From CAZTTH01 sp964615975 (GTDB taxonomy: Bacteria > Verrucomicrobiota > Lentisphaeria > JABSQK01 > JAJFLO01), in the NCBI GenBank assembly GCA_964615975.1, contig CAZTTH010000051.1:1-23375 (forward strand): a DNA stretch of 23,375 nt. The letters run 5' to 3'. The translations under genes and the position numbers were made by a program. Shown piece after piece: positions 9,701-16,290 of the stretch (positions within the stretch are counted from its first letter, which is position 1; the number at the start of each line of letters is the position of its first letter). The notes under the pieces were generated by a model. That model saw only the letters and a list, made by a program, of their open reading frames with translations. It did not search any database and had not been told where the DNA came from.

Positions 9701-9880
9701 TTCGGTCGGCGCCATTCCATGAGCTTCAGTGATGACAGTAACAGTAGGCGCTGTGAGATCGGGGAAGACATCCACCGGCATCTGGATTGTCGTATAAATT
9801 CCCGCCGCCGTAAATAGGACCGCCACCACGAGGATCGCAAAGCGGTTATGCAGTGACCAATGGATTAATCGATCAACCAT
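6770..9880 (-). CDS. HME-type RND heavy-metal efflux pump (CzcA/CusA-like)
   Basis: A 1036-residue inner-membrane proton-driven transporter of the RND superfamily, heavy-metal-efflux branch. TM1 lies near 13-31 and is followed by MPVDVFPDLTAPTVTVITEA, typical of CzcA/CusA. Two large periplasmic loops separate TM1-TM2 and TM7-TM8. The proton-relay helix TM4 reads AIGSLVDDAVIDVEN (397-411) with D403, D404, D408 and E410. This differs from the DFG...DGAV pattern of CzcA (Zn/Co/Ni) and from the VDAA pattern of CusA (Cu/Ag), so metal preference cannot be assigned from it; it resembles a less-studied HME group. The second half shows VSVSRRTGRSELDEHAQG and GFITVFGIATRNGIMLVSH, also standard. The start is supported by AGGAG 5-6 nt upstream. 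It sits 14 nt after the adaptor gene and overlaps the duct gene by 4 nt. Confidence 0.95.
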   Translation of the reverse strand: MVDRLIHWSLHNRFAILVVAVLFTAAGIYTTIQMPVDVFPDLTAPTVTVITEAHGMAPTEVESLVTFPIEAALNGAAGVRRVRSVSAVGISIVWIEFEWGADIYIARQIVNEKVSLVSNELPAEVERPILAPISSIMGEILFIGLTSDRHNPMELKTIADITLRRRLLSVPGISQVTPIGGEVKQYQVVLRPSKLKSYEITFDDVYEAIKLSNENASAGFIEHRGQEFLVTGIGRIKTLDDIGKTVITVRHGVPVHVSDVGEVGIGSAPKRGEGSLNGQPAVILGLQKQPRANTLALTNELDSVLDELQRQLPEGVTIQRNLFRQADFIEVAVDNVMHALRDGGILVIIIIVLFLANLRATFITLTAIPLSLISAVYTIKWFDGTINTMTLGGMAIAIGSLVDDAVIDVENIVRRLRENAVLPVDQQRSSLRVVYEASVEIRTSIVFATFIIALVFLPIFFLSGVEGRLLYPLGMAYVVSLFSSLLVAVTVTPALSYLLLPKSKSILKGGEAGLARLLKSGYRKILDPVLDHPWLVTIPTLIAFLVVLYAASLLGRSFLPEFNEGALTISVVTLPGTSLKESNDLGRLVEEIIMKHPEVVSVSRRTGRSELDEHAQGVEASEIDVSLAMKHRSKEEFLSALREDLTLVPGVNITIGQPISHRIDHMLSGTRANIAVKIFGEDLYKLRHIAEQSREAMSEVSGVVDLSVEQQTDIPLVLVKFDRQAMARYGLAIEQISHLLEANLQGVKATKILAGQTTFDLVIRVGDDHRILSPESINELMIQVDMNVQIPLKSVAQVIRFTGPNMISREQVQRKIVVMCNVAERDVASVVQDIKKLVDPIVSNEPGYSVVYGGQFESAEAAGKLLIILGIAVILGIGFLLHLAFGSARDAAFVMVNLPLSLIGGVIGVYVSGGVLSVASMIGFITVFGIATRNGIMLVSHIRHLQEKEGVTDFRQAIFRGSMERLTPILMTALAAGLALIPLALGGDKPGSEIQTPMAIVILFGLMTSMLLNMVIVPTLYLRFGHPVKITLGGDQ
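6775..6784 (-). promoter_or_regulatory. near-ideal Shine-Dalgarno for outer-membrane factor gene
   Basis: The minus strand reads GGAGGTGATC, complementary over ten bases to the usual 16S rRNA 3' end, with GGAGG 6 nt before the ATG. It overlaps the last codons of the pump gene and supports the start at 6773. Confidence 0.75.
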
Positions 9881-9894
9881 GGGTTCTCCTTAAA

Positions 9895-11658
9895 TTAATG
9901 CGCGTGGCCGTGAGCCGGTATTGAGGTCGAGACCGAGGCCAATCGCAGCGCGTAGGCGCCTCGCGTGACCACCCGTTCACCGGGATTGATGCCGGAAAGT
10001 ACCTGGAAATGATTGCCATCCTGAATACCAAGCTCAAGATGTCGTTTTTGAAAGGTCTCACCGGAAACCTGGACGAAAGCGATCGGACGACCATCCTCTT
10101 CGACAACGGCTGATTCATGTATGGCCAGCGCCTGTTCGATATGGGCGGTTTCGATAAAGACATTTAATGCCATACCCGGCAGGAGCTCCCGATCGGGATT
10201 GGACACCTTGTATACCACCGCTATCGTGCGGCTCTGGTCAACATTGAATCCCTTAAAAACCATAGACCCCTGTGAATCGCTTAAAATCGAGCGGTAGTTG
10301 CCGGGCGCATAAGGCAACGCGAAAACGGCATCGTTCGAAGCGCCAATACGGCCCCATTCTGATTCCGGTACCCGGACTTCGATATAGACCTGAGCGAGAT
10401 CGGTAATGGTAAATACCGCCATTCCGGCCGGGATATTCTCCCCCACCGTTGCCCGGATCTCCGAGATCAAACCGGAAATCGGAGCTTTCAATTCAACCGG
10501 AACCAGGGTCATGGTGAATTCAGGGTGTGATGCGAGAGAGTTCTGAGCTTTTAGATACGTTTTATACATCGTCTCCGCGGCCTGCCCATTCGCTTTGGCC
10601 TGGTGGAGATTATATTCAGCTTCCTCGAGTTGTTTCTGGGATTTCGCGTTCTTGCTATGGAGCTCGCGAATACGGTGATGGGATTGTTCGGCAAGAGTTA
10701 TCTCCGCATCCGCTTGTATCCTTCTGGCTTCAGACTCCGCGATCTTGCTGGTGAAATCCGCGTCCATCAATTGATATTGTATTTTCGCGCTCGCCAGCGT
10801 GAGCAGATCCTGGGCGGTGAGATAGGGCTGAATCAAGGCCAGAGTTTGCCCTGATTCAACGCGTTGGGACATCCTCGGAAACAAGCTGCTGCCAGCAGGT
10901 TGCAATGATCCCGATACCTGAGCCGTGATCACTGCCTGGTTTTCGGATGGCAGGGTGACGACACCGGTTAAACGCAACCGCTCCTTGAGCTCGCGCGCAA
11001 CCGCGGGCTGGGTAAAAAAATCAATATTCCACTGCTGCTCCTTGAGAAAGGAAATCCCATTCCCATCTTCCTCGTCGTGATGATGGGGAATCTCATTCCT
11101 GGCAGCATAGGCATGGACACTGGGAAGAGACAGGGTTCTCTCCCCGGTTTCCTCGGGAATGTTTAATCCCATCTTCCATATGCCTGAATTCGCGAATACG
11201 CGCTCCGGGATATAAATGCCGGGTCTTTTCGGCTGCGGCTCAAGGTGACGAATCGGCTCCTCGTCACCCTGTTGAAAGATAAACGTCACAGGGCCTGATG
11301 TGCGCGGTTGGGATGATGCCAGATTCGTCACATGAGTGATAAAACGAACCGCTTTACCGACCACGATTACTTCGTGTTCCAGAAATATTTCATAACCATC
11401 CTGCCAGACGGTGAACGCTGTTGTTGGCGTTTCTTCGGCATGTGCATCGCTGTGATCATCCGTTTTGCCGTGATCATGATGTCCAGGTTCCCCGGATGCT
11501 GTATGACGATGGGTTGAATTCTCATCGTGGGAGTGATTCTCATGTCCCGAATGGCAGGAAGTGATAAGCAATAACGCAATCAGGAGCAGGTAATCAGTGA
11601 ACCTGACGCTTATGCCAACCCAGTGGTTAAAGAAATCGGGTAATTTCCCGGAATTCAT
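9895..11658 (-). CDS. periplasmic adaptor of RND metal efflux (CzcB-like), His-rich lipoprotein
   Basis: A 587-residue membrane-fusion (HlyD/CzcB) protein that bridges the RND pump and the outer-membrane duct. It is longer than the usual roughly 400 residues because of extra N-terminal parts. In order: a lipoprotein signal with lipobox ITSC (Cys35); a His-rich segment with 11 His between 36 and 73; an Ig-like N-terminal domain (about 78-190) as in several CzcB proteins; a second cluster HHHDEED at 192-198; the lipoyl/coiled-coil hairpin (about 220-400); the barrel with ELKAPISGLISEI and IPAGMAVFTI; and a C-terminal domain ending in HGHAH. The His clusters probably buffer or capture divalent metal. 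The start at 11658 lies inside the repressor gene (32-nt overlap) and is fixed by AAGGAGG 6 nt upstream. It belongs to the operon with the repressor, pump and duct. Confidence 0.93.
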   Translation of the reverse strand: MNSGKLPDFFNHWVGISVRFTDYLLLIALLLITSCHSGHENHSHDENSTHRHTASGEPGHHDHGKTDDHSDAHAEETPTTAFTVWQDGYEIFLEHEVIVVGKAVRFITHVTNLASSQPRTSGPVTFIFQQGDEEPIRHLEPQPKRPGIYIPERVFANSGIWKMGLNIPEETGERTLSLPSVHAYAARNEIPHHHDEEDGNGISFLKEQQWNIDFFTQPAVARELKERLRLTGVVTLPSENQAVITAQVSGSLQPAGSSLFPRMSQRVESGQTLALIQPYLTAQDLLTLASAKIQYQLMDADFTSKIAESEARRIQADAEITLAEQSHHRIRELHSKNAKSQKQLEEAEYNLHQAKANGQAAETMYKTYLKAQNSLASHPEFTMTLVPVELKAPISGLISEIRATVGENIPAGMAVFTITDLAQVYIEVRVPESEWGRIGASNDAVFALPYAPGNYRSILSDSQGSMVFKGFNVDQSRTIAVVYKVSNPDRELLPGMALNVFIETAHIEQALAIHESAVVEEDGRPIAFVQVSGETFQKRHLELGIQDGNHFQVLSGINPGERVVTRGAYALRLASVSTSIPAHGHAH

Positions 11659-11896
11659 CGATGGCCTCCTTTTTGCTCTGGACGTTATCCAATGTGTCGT
11701 AGGTTAAACAATGATCGATGTGATCGCGAATATAAATCTGTTTTGCCTTGATAAGCGCGTTTGAAACCGCGTGCAGTTGCTGCGCCACATCGATGCATTT
11801 CTTCCCTGCTTCAATGGACATGATCACTGATGTGAGATGACCGTTTGCCCGTTTTAAACGGACGATGACATCCTTGTGAGATTCGTGTACTGACAT
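11627..11896 (-). CDS. CsoR/RcnR/FrmR-family metal-sensing repressor
   Basis: An 89-residue all-helical DUF156 repressor. The metal-site residues are visible: C34 in helix 1-2 (GKKCIDVAQQL), H59 and C63 in HIDHC, plus His4 and His7 near the N-terminus. A Cys-His-Cys set with an N-terminal His resembles the CsoR/InrS type (Cu(I) or Ni(II)) more than RcnR (His at the last position) or FrmR (Glu). Such proteins bind DNA when apo and leave it on metal binding. It is the first gene of the efflux operon and its own promoter carries an inverted repeat (11947-11970), so autorepression relieved by metal is the natural model. Ribosome site GGGAGG lies 6 nt before ATG. Its 3' end contains the ribosome site and start of the adaptor gene. 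The exact metal is undetermined. Confidence 0.92.
   Translation of the reverse strand: MSVHESHKDVIVRLKRANGHLTSVIMSIEAGKKCIDVAQQLHAVSNALIKAKQIYIRDHIDHCLTYDTLDNVQSKKEAIDEFREITRFL
11665..11671 (-). promoter_or_regulatory. Shine-Dalgarno for adaptor gene, inside repressor gene
   Basis: The minus strand reads AGGAGG (cctcct on plus, 11665-11670) preceded by A, 6 nt before the ATG at 11658. It falls in the Lys-Glu codons of the repressor C-terminus. It decides the adaptor start and implies translation of the adaptor is coupled to that of the repressor. Confidence 0.8.
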
Positions 11897-11946
11897 GTGT
11901 AGCCTCCCTGTTATCTGGATTTGATATGGACAATCATAACCGGCAT

Positions 11947-11970
11947 TATCCTATCCAGTAGGTTAGGATA
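11947..11970. promoter_or_regulatory. inverted-repeat operator, probable CsoR-family site
   Basis: A 24-bp dyad: arms TATCCTATCC and GGTTAGGATA around AGTA (plus strand), 10-bp arms with one mismatch and a perfect outer 7 bp. It fills the spacer and covers the -10 of the promoter, so a bound repressor would block RNA polymerase. CsoR-family sites commonly have AT-rich ends around G/C tracts, as here (CC...GG), though the tract is short. Assignment to the adjacent repressor is inferred from position. Confidence 0.65.
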
Positions 11971-11976
11971 TGTCAA
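11948..11976 (-). promoter_or_regulatory. sigma-70-type promoter of the metal-efflux operon
   Basis: On the minus strand a perfect -35 TTGACA (11971-11976) is followed by a 17-nt spacer and a -10 TAGGAT (11948-11953). Transcription would begin near 11940, leaving a leader of about 45 nt before the repressor ATG at 11896. An alternative -10 GATAAT lies three bases further on but gives a 20-nt spacer. The promoter overlaps the inverted repeat at 11947-11970. Confidence 0.7.
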
Positions 11977-12036
11977 ACCGCAAATCAACAAAATTGTCAG
12001 AAAGCGAATCAATAGCTGGGGAGCCGGGGGATGCGG

Positions 12037-12942
12037 TTACTTCACAGGCGCCATCTTGATATCCAAAGCGGGAACTGACGCGACTTCGAATGAGGTGGCT
12101 CCAAGTCTGATTTGATCACCGGACTGTTCCATTGCCTGAAGTATCTTGACGCAGATTTTGTCTTTGGTGACACGGCGTTGTTTATAGTCGACGACGTATC
12201 GCAAGGTATATTCGACCCAGTTTTCTTTCATTATGAGTGAGATCATGGGCTCCAAACGGGCGTCTTCCAACATATATTTATCCGTCATTTTTCGCCAGTC
12301 GATCTTCAGGCGGCGGGCATATTCTCCGGTGATATCATCAAGTATTTGCTGAAATTCCCGGCGCGCCCGTTCATAATTGCTGCCATATCGGACCGGGATC
12401 AGAATTTCATCCCAGAGAAACGGAAAATCCGACGAATAATTGTAGACTGGCTCCTTGAATATGAAACTATTGGCGACACGAACGACGCGGCCGTTATACT
12501 GATCACCGTTAATCCATCCACCACACTCCATCAACGTTGTCCGCAACACCCCGATATCAATTACATCGCCCTTGATGCCACCCAATTGAACCCGGTCGCC
12601 AATATGATAAAAACGGCCAAATGACAATGCCACCCAGCCTGCCACGCTGGCAATTACCTCCTGCAGGGCAAATGCCACGCCCGCCCCGGCCACACCAAAA
12701 AACACGGTGAGCCCGGCCAGTCTTTCGCTAAAGATGATCGATAGCAGGAATAACGCCAACATATAACCCGCGAATGAAATCAGCTTTCGTATGCGGTAGC
12801 GCCGTTCGGCATTCGCGATGTAGCGACTGGCAGCATTCTGAGCCGAATGCACCAGGATGATAACAAAAACCACAACCAATATCGCGGCAATAATTTTCCC
12901 TAAAACGGGATCAAACAGCCACTTTTTAATTATCTCTTGCAT
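12037..12942 (-). CDS. MscS-family mechanosensitive channel (short form)
   Basis: A 301-residue inner-membrane channel. TM1 is about 14-34 and TM2 about 53-72. TM3 (about 76-110) is the pore helix, rich in Gly/Ala (FFGVAGAGVAFALQEVIASVAGW), leading into the MscS beta-domain with GRFYHIGDRVQLGGIKGDV and the I/V-rich segment DIGVLRTTLME. The family motif VANSFIFKEPVYNYS (about 157-171) confirms it. The C-terminal alpha/beta domain is present. MscS channels open under membrane tension and release solutes in hypo-osmotic shock. Ribosome site GAGG lies 7 nt before ATG. The gene is 84 nt downstream of the DUF4239 gene in the NfeD-flotillin unit and probably its last member. The stretch 11897-12036 after it holds the efflux-operon promoter and no clear terminator. 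Confidence 0.92.
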   Translation of the reverse strand: MQEIIKKWLFDPVLGKIIAAILVVVFVIILVHSAQNAASRYIANAERRYRIRKLISFAGYMLALFLLSIIFSERLAGLTVFFGVAGAGVAFALQEVIASVAGWVALSFGRFYHIGDRVQLGGIKGDVIDIGVLRTTLMECGGWINGDQYNGRVVRVANSFIFKEPVYNYSSDFPFLWDEILIPVRYGSNYERARREFQQILDDITGEYARRLKIDWRKMTDKYMLEDARLEPMISLIMKENWVEYTLRYVVDYKQRRVTKDKICVKILQAMEQSGDQIRLGATSFEVASVPALDIKMAPVK

Positions 12943-13026
12943 AATAAATCCTCGCTTTAATTAGGGAGTTTATGGGATGGATTTAACCTGACATGGACGG
13001 CATTGATAATCCCTTTCCTGGCCGGT

Positions 13027-13830
13027 TTATCTGGCATTGTCTTTTTTCATCATTACCTTCAGATCGATCATGCTGGACTGGTCCACCTGGATCAGTCCCC
13101 GCCGGGGACGATCCAGATCGATTACGATAAAAATCACTAATGTAATAAGTCCAGTCATCGCCAGGGTTGCGAGCCACGGCCGTCCCCCTCCAAGCCCTGA
13201 TGCATAACCCAGGACACTGCCTGATATGATAAAGATCGCGAACAAGAGCATTAACACCACTTCAGGAACATGTTTTTGGAGCGCGGCCTGCCGATTGCCA
13301 TAAGCATCAATGACCTCATTCAATGACTGTATAAAAAGGCCCGATGTGGTTGGCCTTGGATCTTCCTGGGCTGCCTTCAGGGCAAGCTGCCAAAGTTGTC
13401 CTTGCAGTTTAATTGTTTGGTCATGATTGGCGGTGCGACTGGCAAGATCGGTCATGTTGACACTTCCGCTCAGAACTCGTAACTCAACATAACGAGAGAA
13501 CTGGGATTTGATCTCCTGAGCCTGGGATTCCGGCAATAGTCCGGCCCGGAGATACGCTGTTCCTAGAGCATTTGATTCCTCGATTACCGCCGCGCCACGA
13601 CTGTCGAAACGTTGCAGGGCCATGGTAAATGTGAAACCTAATAACAGGGCCAGCAACCCCAGCATCCCTGCCTGAATGGCATTGGTCTGAGATTTGATCC
13701 CCTCATCAGATTCTCTGCGCACATGACGGGCATAGCGGAATCCAGCTTCATTTGCCACCAGGATGAGCGTGAATAGCAACAATGCTATTCCCAGGCTGTT
13801 GTGATTATACAAATTAATTAAATCAAGCAT
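13027..13830 (-). CDS. DUF4239 / bestrophin-like membrane protein
   Basis: A 267-residue protein of the DUF4239 (bestrophin-like) family; its function is not established. TM1 is near 14-30 (ALLLFTLILVANEAGF), then comes the family signature QAGMLGLLALLLGFTFTMALQRFDSR with the following EESNALGTAYLRAGLLP, a soluble helical stretch (about 105-175), and two further TMs near 185-205 and 215-240. The C-terminus is charged (DLKVMMKKDN). I chose ATG at 13830; a TTG seven codons upstream is in frame, but the ATG gives the usual family N-terminus with the TM starting soon after. Neither start has a good ribosome site. The gene lies 51 nt after the flotillin gene and 84 nt before the MscS gene, so it likely acts with them in the membrane. 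Bestrophins are anion channels, but channel activity here is speculation. Confidence 0.8.
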   Translation of the reverse strand: MLDLINLYNHNSLGIALLLFTLILVANEAGFRYARHVRRESDEGIKSQTNAIQAGMLGLLALLLGFTFTMALQRFDSRGAAVIEESNALGTAYLRAGLLPESQAQEIKSQFSRYVELRVLSGSVNMTDLASRTANHDQTIKLQGQLWQLALKAAQEDPRPTTSGLFIQSLNEVIDAYGNRQAALQKHVPEVVLMLLFAIFIISGSVLGYASGLGGGRPWLATLAMTGLITLVIFIVIDLDRPRRGLIQVDQSSMIDLKVMMKKDNAR

Positions 13831-13881
13831 GTTATTCGATTTGATAATCAATCCATATTCTGATCCTGGTGGTCTTGATGG

Positions 13882-15450
13882 CTATGAAGCGCGCGGTGGT
13901 GAAACATCCTTGTGTGGCGGCGGGGATTTGGGTTTATCCGGCGTTATCTCACCAAGATACTTTGGCAATTCGATCCCGGCCATTTTGGCGACATCATGCA
14001 AGGGCGGCAGACTTTTGTAAAGACCGGAAAGAAAATTGGCTGTGCTCGAACCGCCTTCACCTTGGTTTCCGGCGGAATCCCAGACTGTAACCTTGTCGAT
14101 CTTGATGTTGCGAATCGCCTCAACCTGCAGTTGCACAATGTGTTCGATCTTTTCCGTCATCAACAGGGTCGCCACCGATTTGGCATCGCCATTGCAGCCT
14201 TTGACCAGTTCGAGATAGCCGGCAGCCTTGCTGTCCAGCACTTTGCGAATACCTTCCGCTTCCGCCTGATATTTAAGCAGTATGGCGTCCGCCTGTCCCC
14301 TGGCTTCGCGCCGGGTGCGTTCGGCTTCGGCTTCGGCGGCGATTTCAACTTTTTGTTTATCGATTTCCTGCCGCGCGATTTCCGCGGCTTTCAAGCGTTC
14401 CTGCTCGGCGCGATATTGCGCTTTTTGAATCTCAACCTCGGCTTCGCGACGCGCCACCTCGCCGCGTTTCAAGGCCAAGGATTGCTTCACCGCCAGCTCG
14501 GCATTGGCATCGGCTATATTGGCCTTGGCCTTGTTTTCACCGTCAATCGCGGATGCTTCCTGCTGCTGGACGAAAATACGGCGGTCCGCTTCCGCCTTCT
14601 TCTGGCCTTTCTCCGATTCCGCGACATTTTCCGCGACCTTGATTTCTTTATCGCGATTGGCGACCGCCTCACCGATCGTCGCTTCGGTCTCTTGTTGTTG
14701 GAGGTATATTCGCTTATCAGCATCCGCTTTTTTCTTGCCCTTTTCCGATTCCGCGACATTTTCCGCGACCCGGACGACTTTGACCTTGGTGGCTTCCGCT
14801 TCACCGATCGCCCCGATTTTATCCTGTTCGGCGACATCGACCTTGGCCTGATTGATCGCTTCTGACGCGGCTTTTTTCCCAATCGAATCAATGTACCCCG
14901 ATTCATCGGTGATGTCGGTGATATTGACGTTGATCAGATACAACCCGATCTTATTCAATTCCGGCGCGACGTTTTTGCGAATCGAATCGAGAAACCGCTC
15001 ACGATCCTGATTGATCTGTTCAATCGTCAGGGATGCCACCGTCAGACGCAATTGCCCGAAGATGATTTCCTTGGCCATCTCTTCGATCTCTTTTGAATTA
15101 AGGTGGAGCAGGCGTTCGGCTGCCGCGTTCATGATTTCCGGTTCAGTGCTGATGCCGACGGTAAAGGTCGACGGAACATTGATGCGAATATTTTGCTGTG
15201 ACAACGCCTTCTGCAGGGGAATGCCGATGGTCATCGGCGTCAGACTCATGTAGGCATAATCCTGAATCAAGGGCCAGACCAAGGCGGCGCCGCCGTGAAT
15301 GCAACGGGCGGTCTGACCTTCACCGACCTTTCCATAAAGAACCAGGATTTGATCCGAGGGACAACGCTTGTAACGCGATGCCAGAAAAAGCAGGGTGGAG
15401 ACAAAAAGCACAAGGAAGGCGATAATGGGCAGAATCCAGAAATTAAACAT
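13882..15450 (-). CDS. flotillin-family SPFH membrane scaffold protein
   Basis: A 522-residue flotillin (YuaG/FloT or YqiK type). An N-terminal TM anchor (about 4-25) is followed by an SPFH domain (about 28-200; INVPSTFTVGISTEPEIM and GLYLINVNITDITDESGYID are typical), then a long Ala/Glu/Lys coiled coil (about 205-410) and a C-terminal segment ending in a Pro-rich tail. Flotillins form oligomers that organise membrane microdomains and fluidity. The coiled coil has a 44-residue tandem duplication: VAENVAESEKG begins at 228 and again at 272 and continues with K(A)(D/E)AD(K/R)RI(Y/F)xQQQE in both. The strong ribosome site AGGAG lies 5-6 nt before ATG. It follows the NfeD-like gene by 15 nt, the classical partner arrangement (YuaF-YuaG, YqiJ-YqiK), and precedes the DUF4239 and MscS genes. 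Confidence 0.93.
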   Translation of the reverse strand: MFNFWILPIIAFLVLFVSTLLFLASRYKRCPSDQILVLYGKVGEGQTARCIHGGAALVWPLIQDYAYMSLTPMTIGIPLQKALSQQNIRINVPSTFTVGISTEPEIMNAAAERLLHLNSKEIEEMAKEIIFGQLRLTVASLTIEQINQDRERFLDSIRKNVAPELNKIGLYLINVNITDITDESGYIDSIGKKAASEAINQAKVDVAEQDKIGAIGEAEATKVKVVRVAENVAESEKGKKKADADKRIYLQQQETEATIGEAVANRDKEIKVAENVAESEKGQKKAEADRRIFVQQQEASAIDGENKAKANIADANAELAVKQSLALKRGEVARREAEVEIQKAQYRAEQERLKAAEIARQEIDKQKVEIAAEAEAERTRREARGQADAILLKYQAEAEGIRKVLDSKAAGYLELVKGCNGDAKSVATLLMTEKIEHIVQLQVEAIRNIKIDKVTVWDSAGNQGEGGSSTANFLSGLYKSLPPLHDVAKMAGIELPKYLGEITPDKPKSPPPHKDVSPPRAS

Positions 15451-15465
15451 AACGACTCCTGATAA

Positions 15466-16035
15466 TTAAACTTTTTCGACAATGAGTACGTTGGCATTAA
15501 TTGCCACAACCCGGATGGAGGTGCCGGTGAGCAGCTCCACCCCGTTTTTTTCCATGGCTTCAAACTCGCGTAAACGACCGCGGAAATTAATGTTAACCTG
15601 GCCCTGGCCCTTGTCGGGAATCGTGAGACAGACCGTGCCGAGACTGCCGACCGCGTCGCTGGTTTTCAAGGTGCCGCTTGATTGCAGGTTGACCGCTAAT
15701 TTAAATAAATTTCCAATCACCCAGACAGAAGCCAAACCGGCTGCCACTGCTCCCGCAAGAGCGATCAAAGATCCCGCATGATTTTGCCGGTAAAGCGCCA
15801 GCCCCACTAAACCAAACATCATTAAAAAGGCGGCCAAGCCATGGATTGATAAAAGTTTGAAACCGACATCTGGATTGGCATGATGAGCATCGACGCCCCC
15901 GCCGCCGACCTCCGTGTCCGCTCCTGATCCCATGAATTGCATGATGATTTTGATCAGGACCATGGCGCCGCCAATGATGGCACAGCACAGGAAAAATATC
16001 TCCATGCTGTCAAAACTGGAATGGGCATATCCCAT
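15466..16035 (-). CDS. NfeD-like (YuaF/YqiJ-type) membrane protein, flotillin partner
   Basis: A protein of about 189 residues with a TM near the N-terminus (IFFLCCAIIGGAMVLIKII), a Gly/His-rich linker (VGGGGVDAHH), two more TMs (about 55-70 and 80-105) and a C-terminal OB-fold-like domain (SDAVGSLGTVCLTIPDKGQGQVNINFRG to VRVVAINANVLIVEKV-like end). NfeD1b proteins of this form are co-encoded with flotillins and needed for their assembly or function. I chose ATG at 16035 because GGAG stands 10 nt upstream and the family begins shortly before the first TM. A TTG at 16113 would add 26 residues but lacks a ribosome site. It is the first gene of the unit with flotillin, DUF4239 and MscS. The 255-nt gap 16036-16290 should hold the promoter, but I see no convincing -35/-10 pair. 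Confidence 0.85.
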   Translation of the reverse strand: MGYAHSSFDSMEIFFLCCAIIGGAMVLIKIIMQFMGSGADTEVGGGGVDAHHANPDVGFKLLSIHGLAAFLMMFGLVGLALYRQNHAGSLIALAGAVAAGLASVWVIGNLFKLAVNLQSSGTLKTSDAVGSLGTVCLTIPDKGQGQVNINFRGRLREFEAMEKNGVELLTGTSIRVVAINANVLIVEKV

Positions 16036-16290
16036 ATCGCTGAAACTCCACAAGGTGATAATATTGAACCCCGCTACCACGATCAATATCCATGAACAGC
16101 AACCGATTGTCAAATGTAATCATAATTCATGGCTGAAACCAACCTGATTTCGCCGCTTATAGGCGGACCATTGATGAGCAAGTGAAGCGATTGACTGCTC
16201 AGGCCAGGCCGCTTTTATACCTCAGTGACTTATGCTTGAGCGAATCAGTAAAATACACCAACCTGGCATCGTCGCGGCGGTACTGACGTT

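Noticed and set aside
13912..14865. 317-codon plus-strand open frame opposite the flotillin gene
   Set aside because: It is the antisense of a biased Ala/Glu/Lys coiled coil, rich in Phe/Arg/Leu with no domain or ribosome site; the flotillin on the other strand is certain.
16036..16290. possible promoter (TATAAA, TATAAG boxes) before the NfeD-flotillin unit
   Set aside because: No -35 hexamer at 16-18 nt from either box; a promoter is expected here but cannot be placed.
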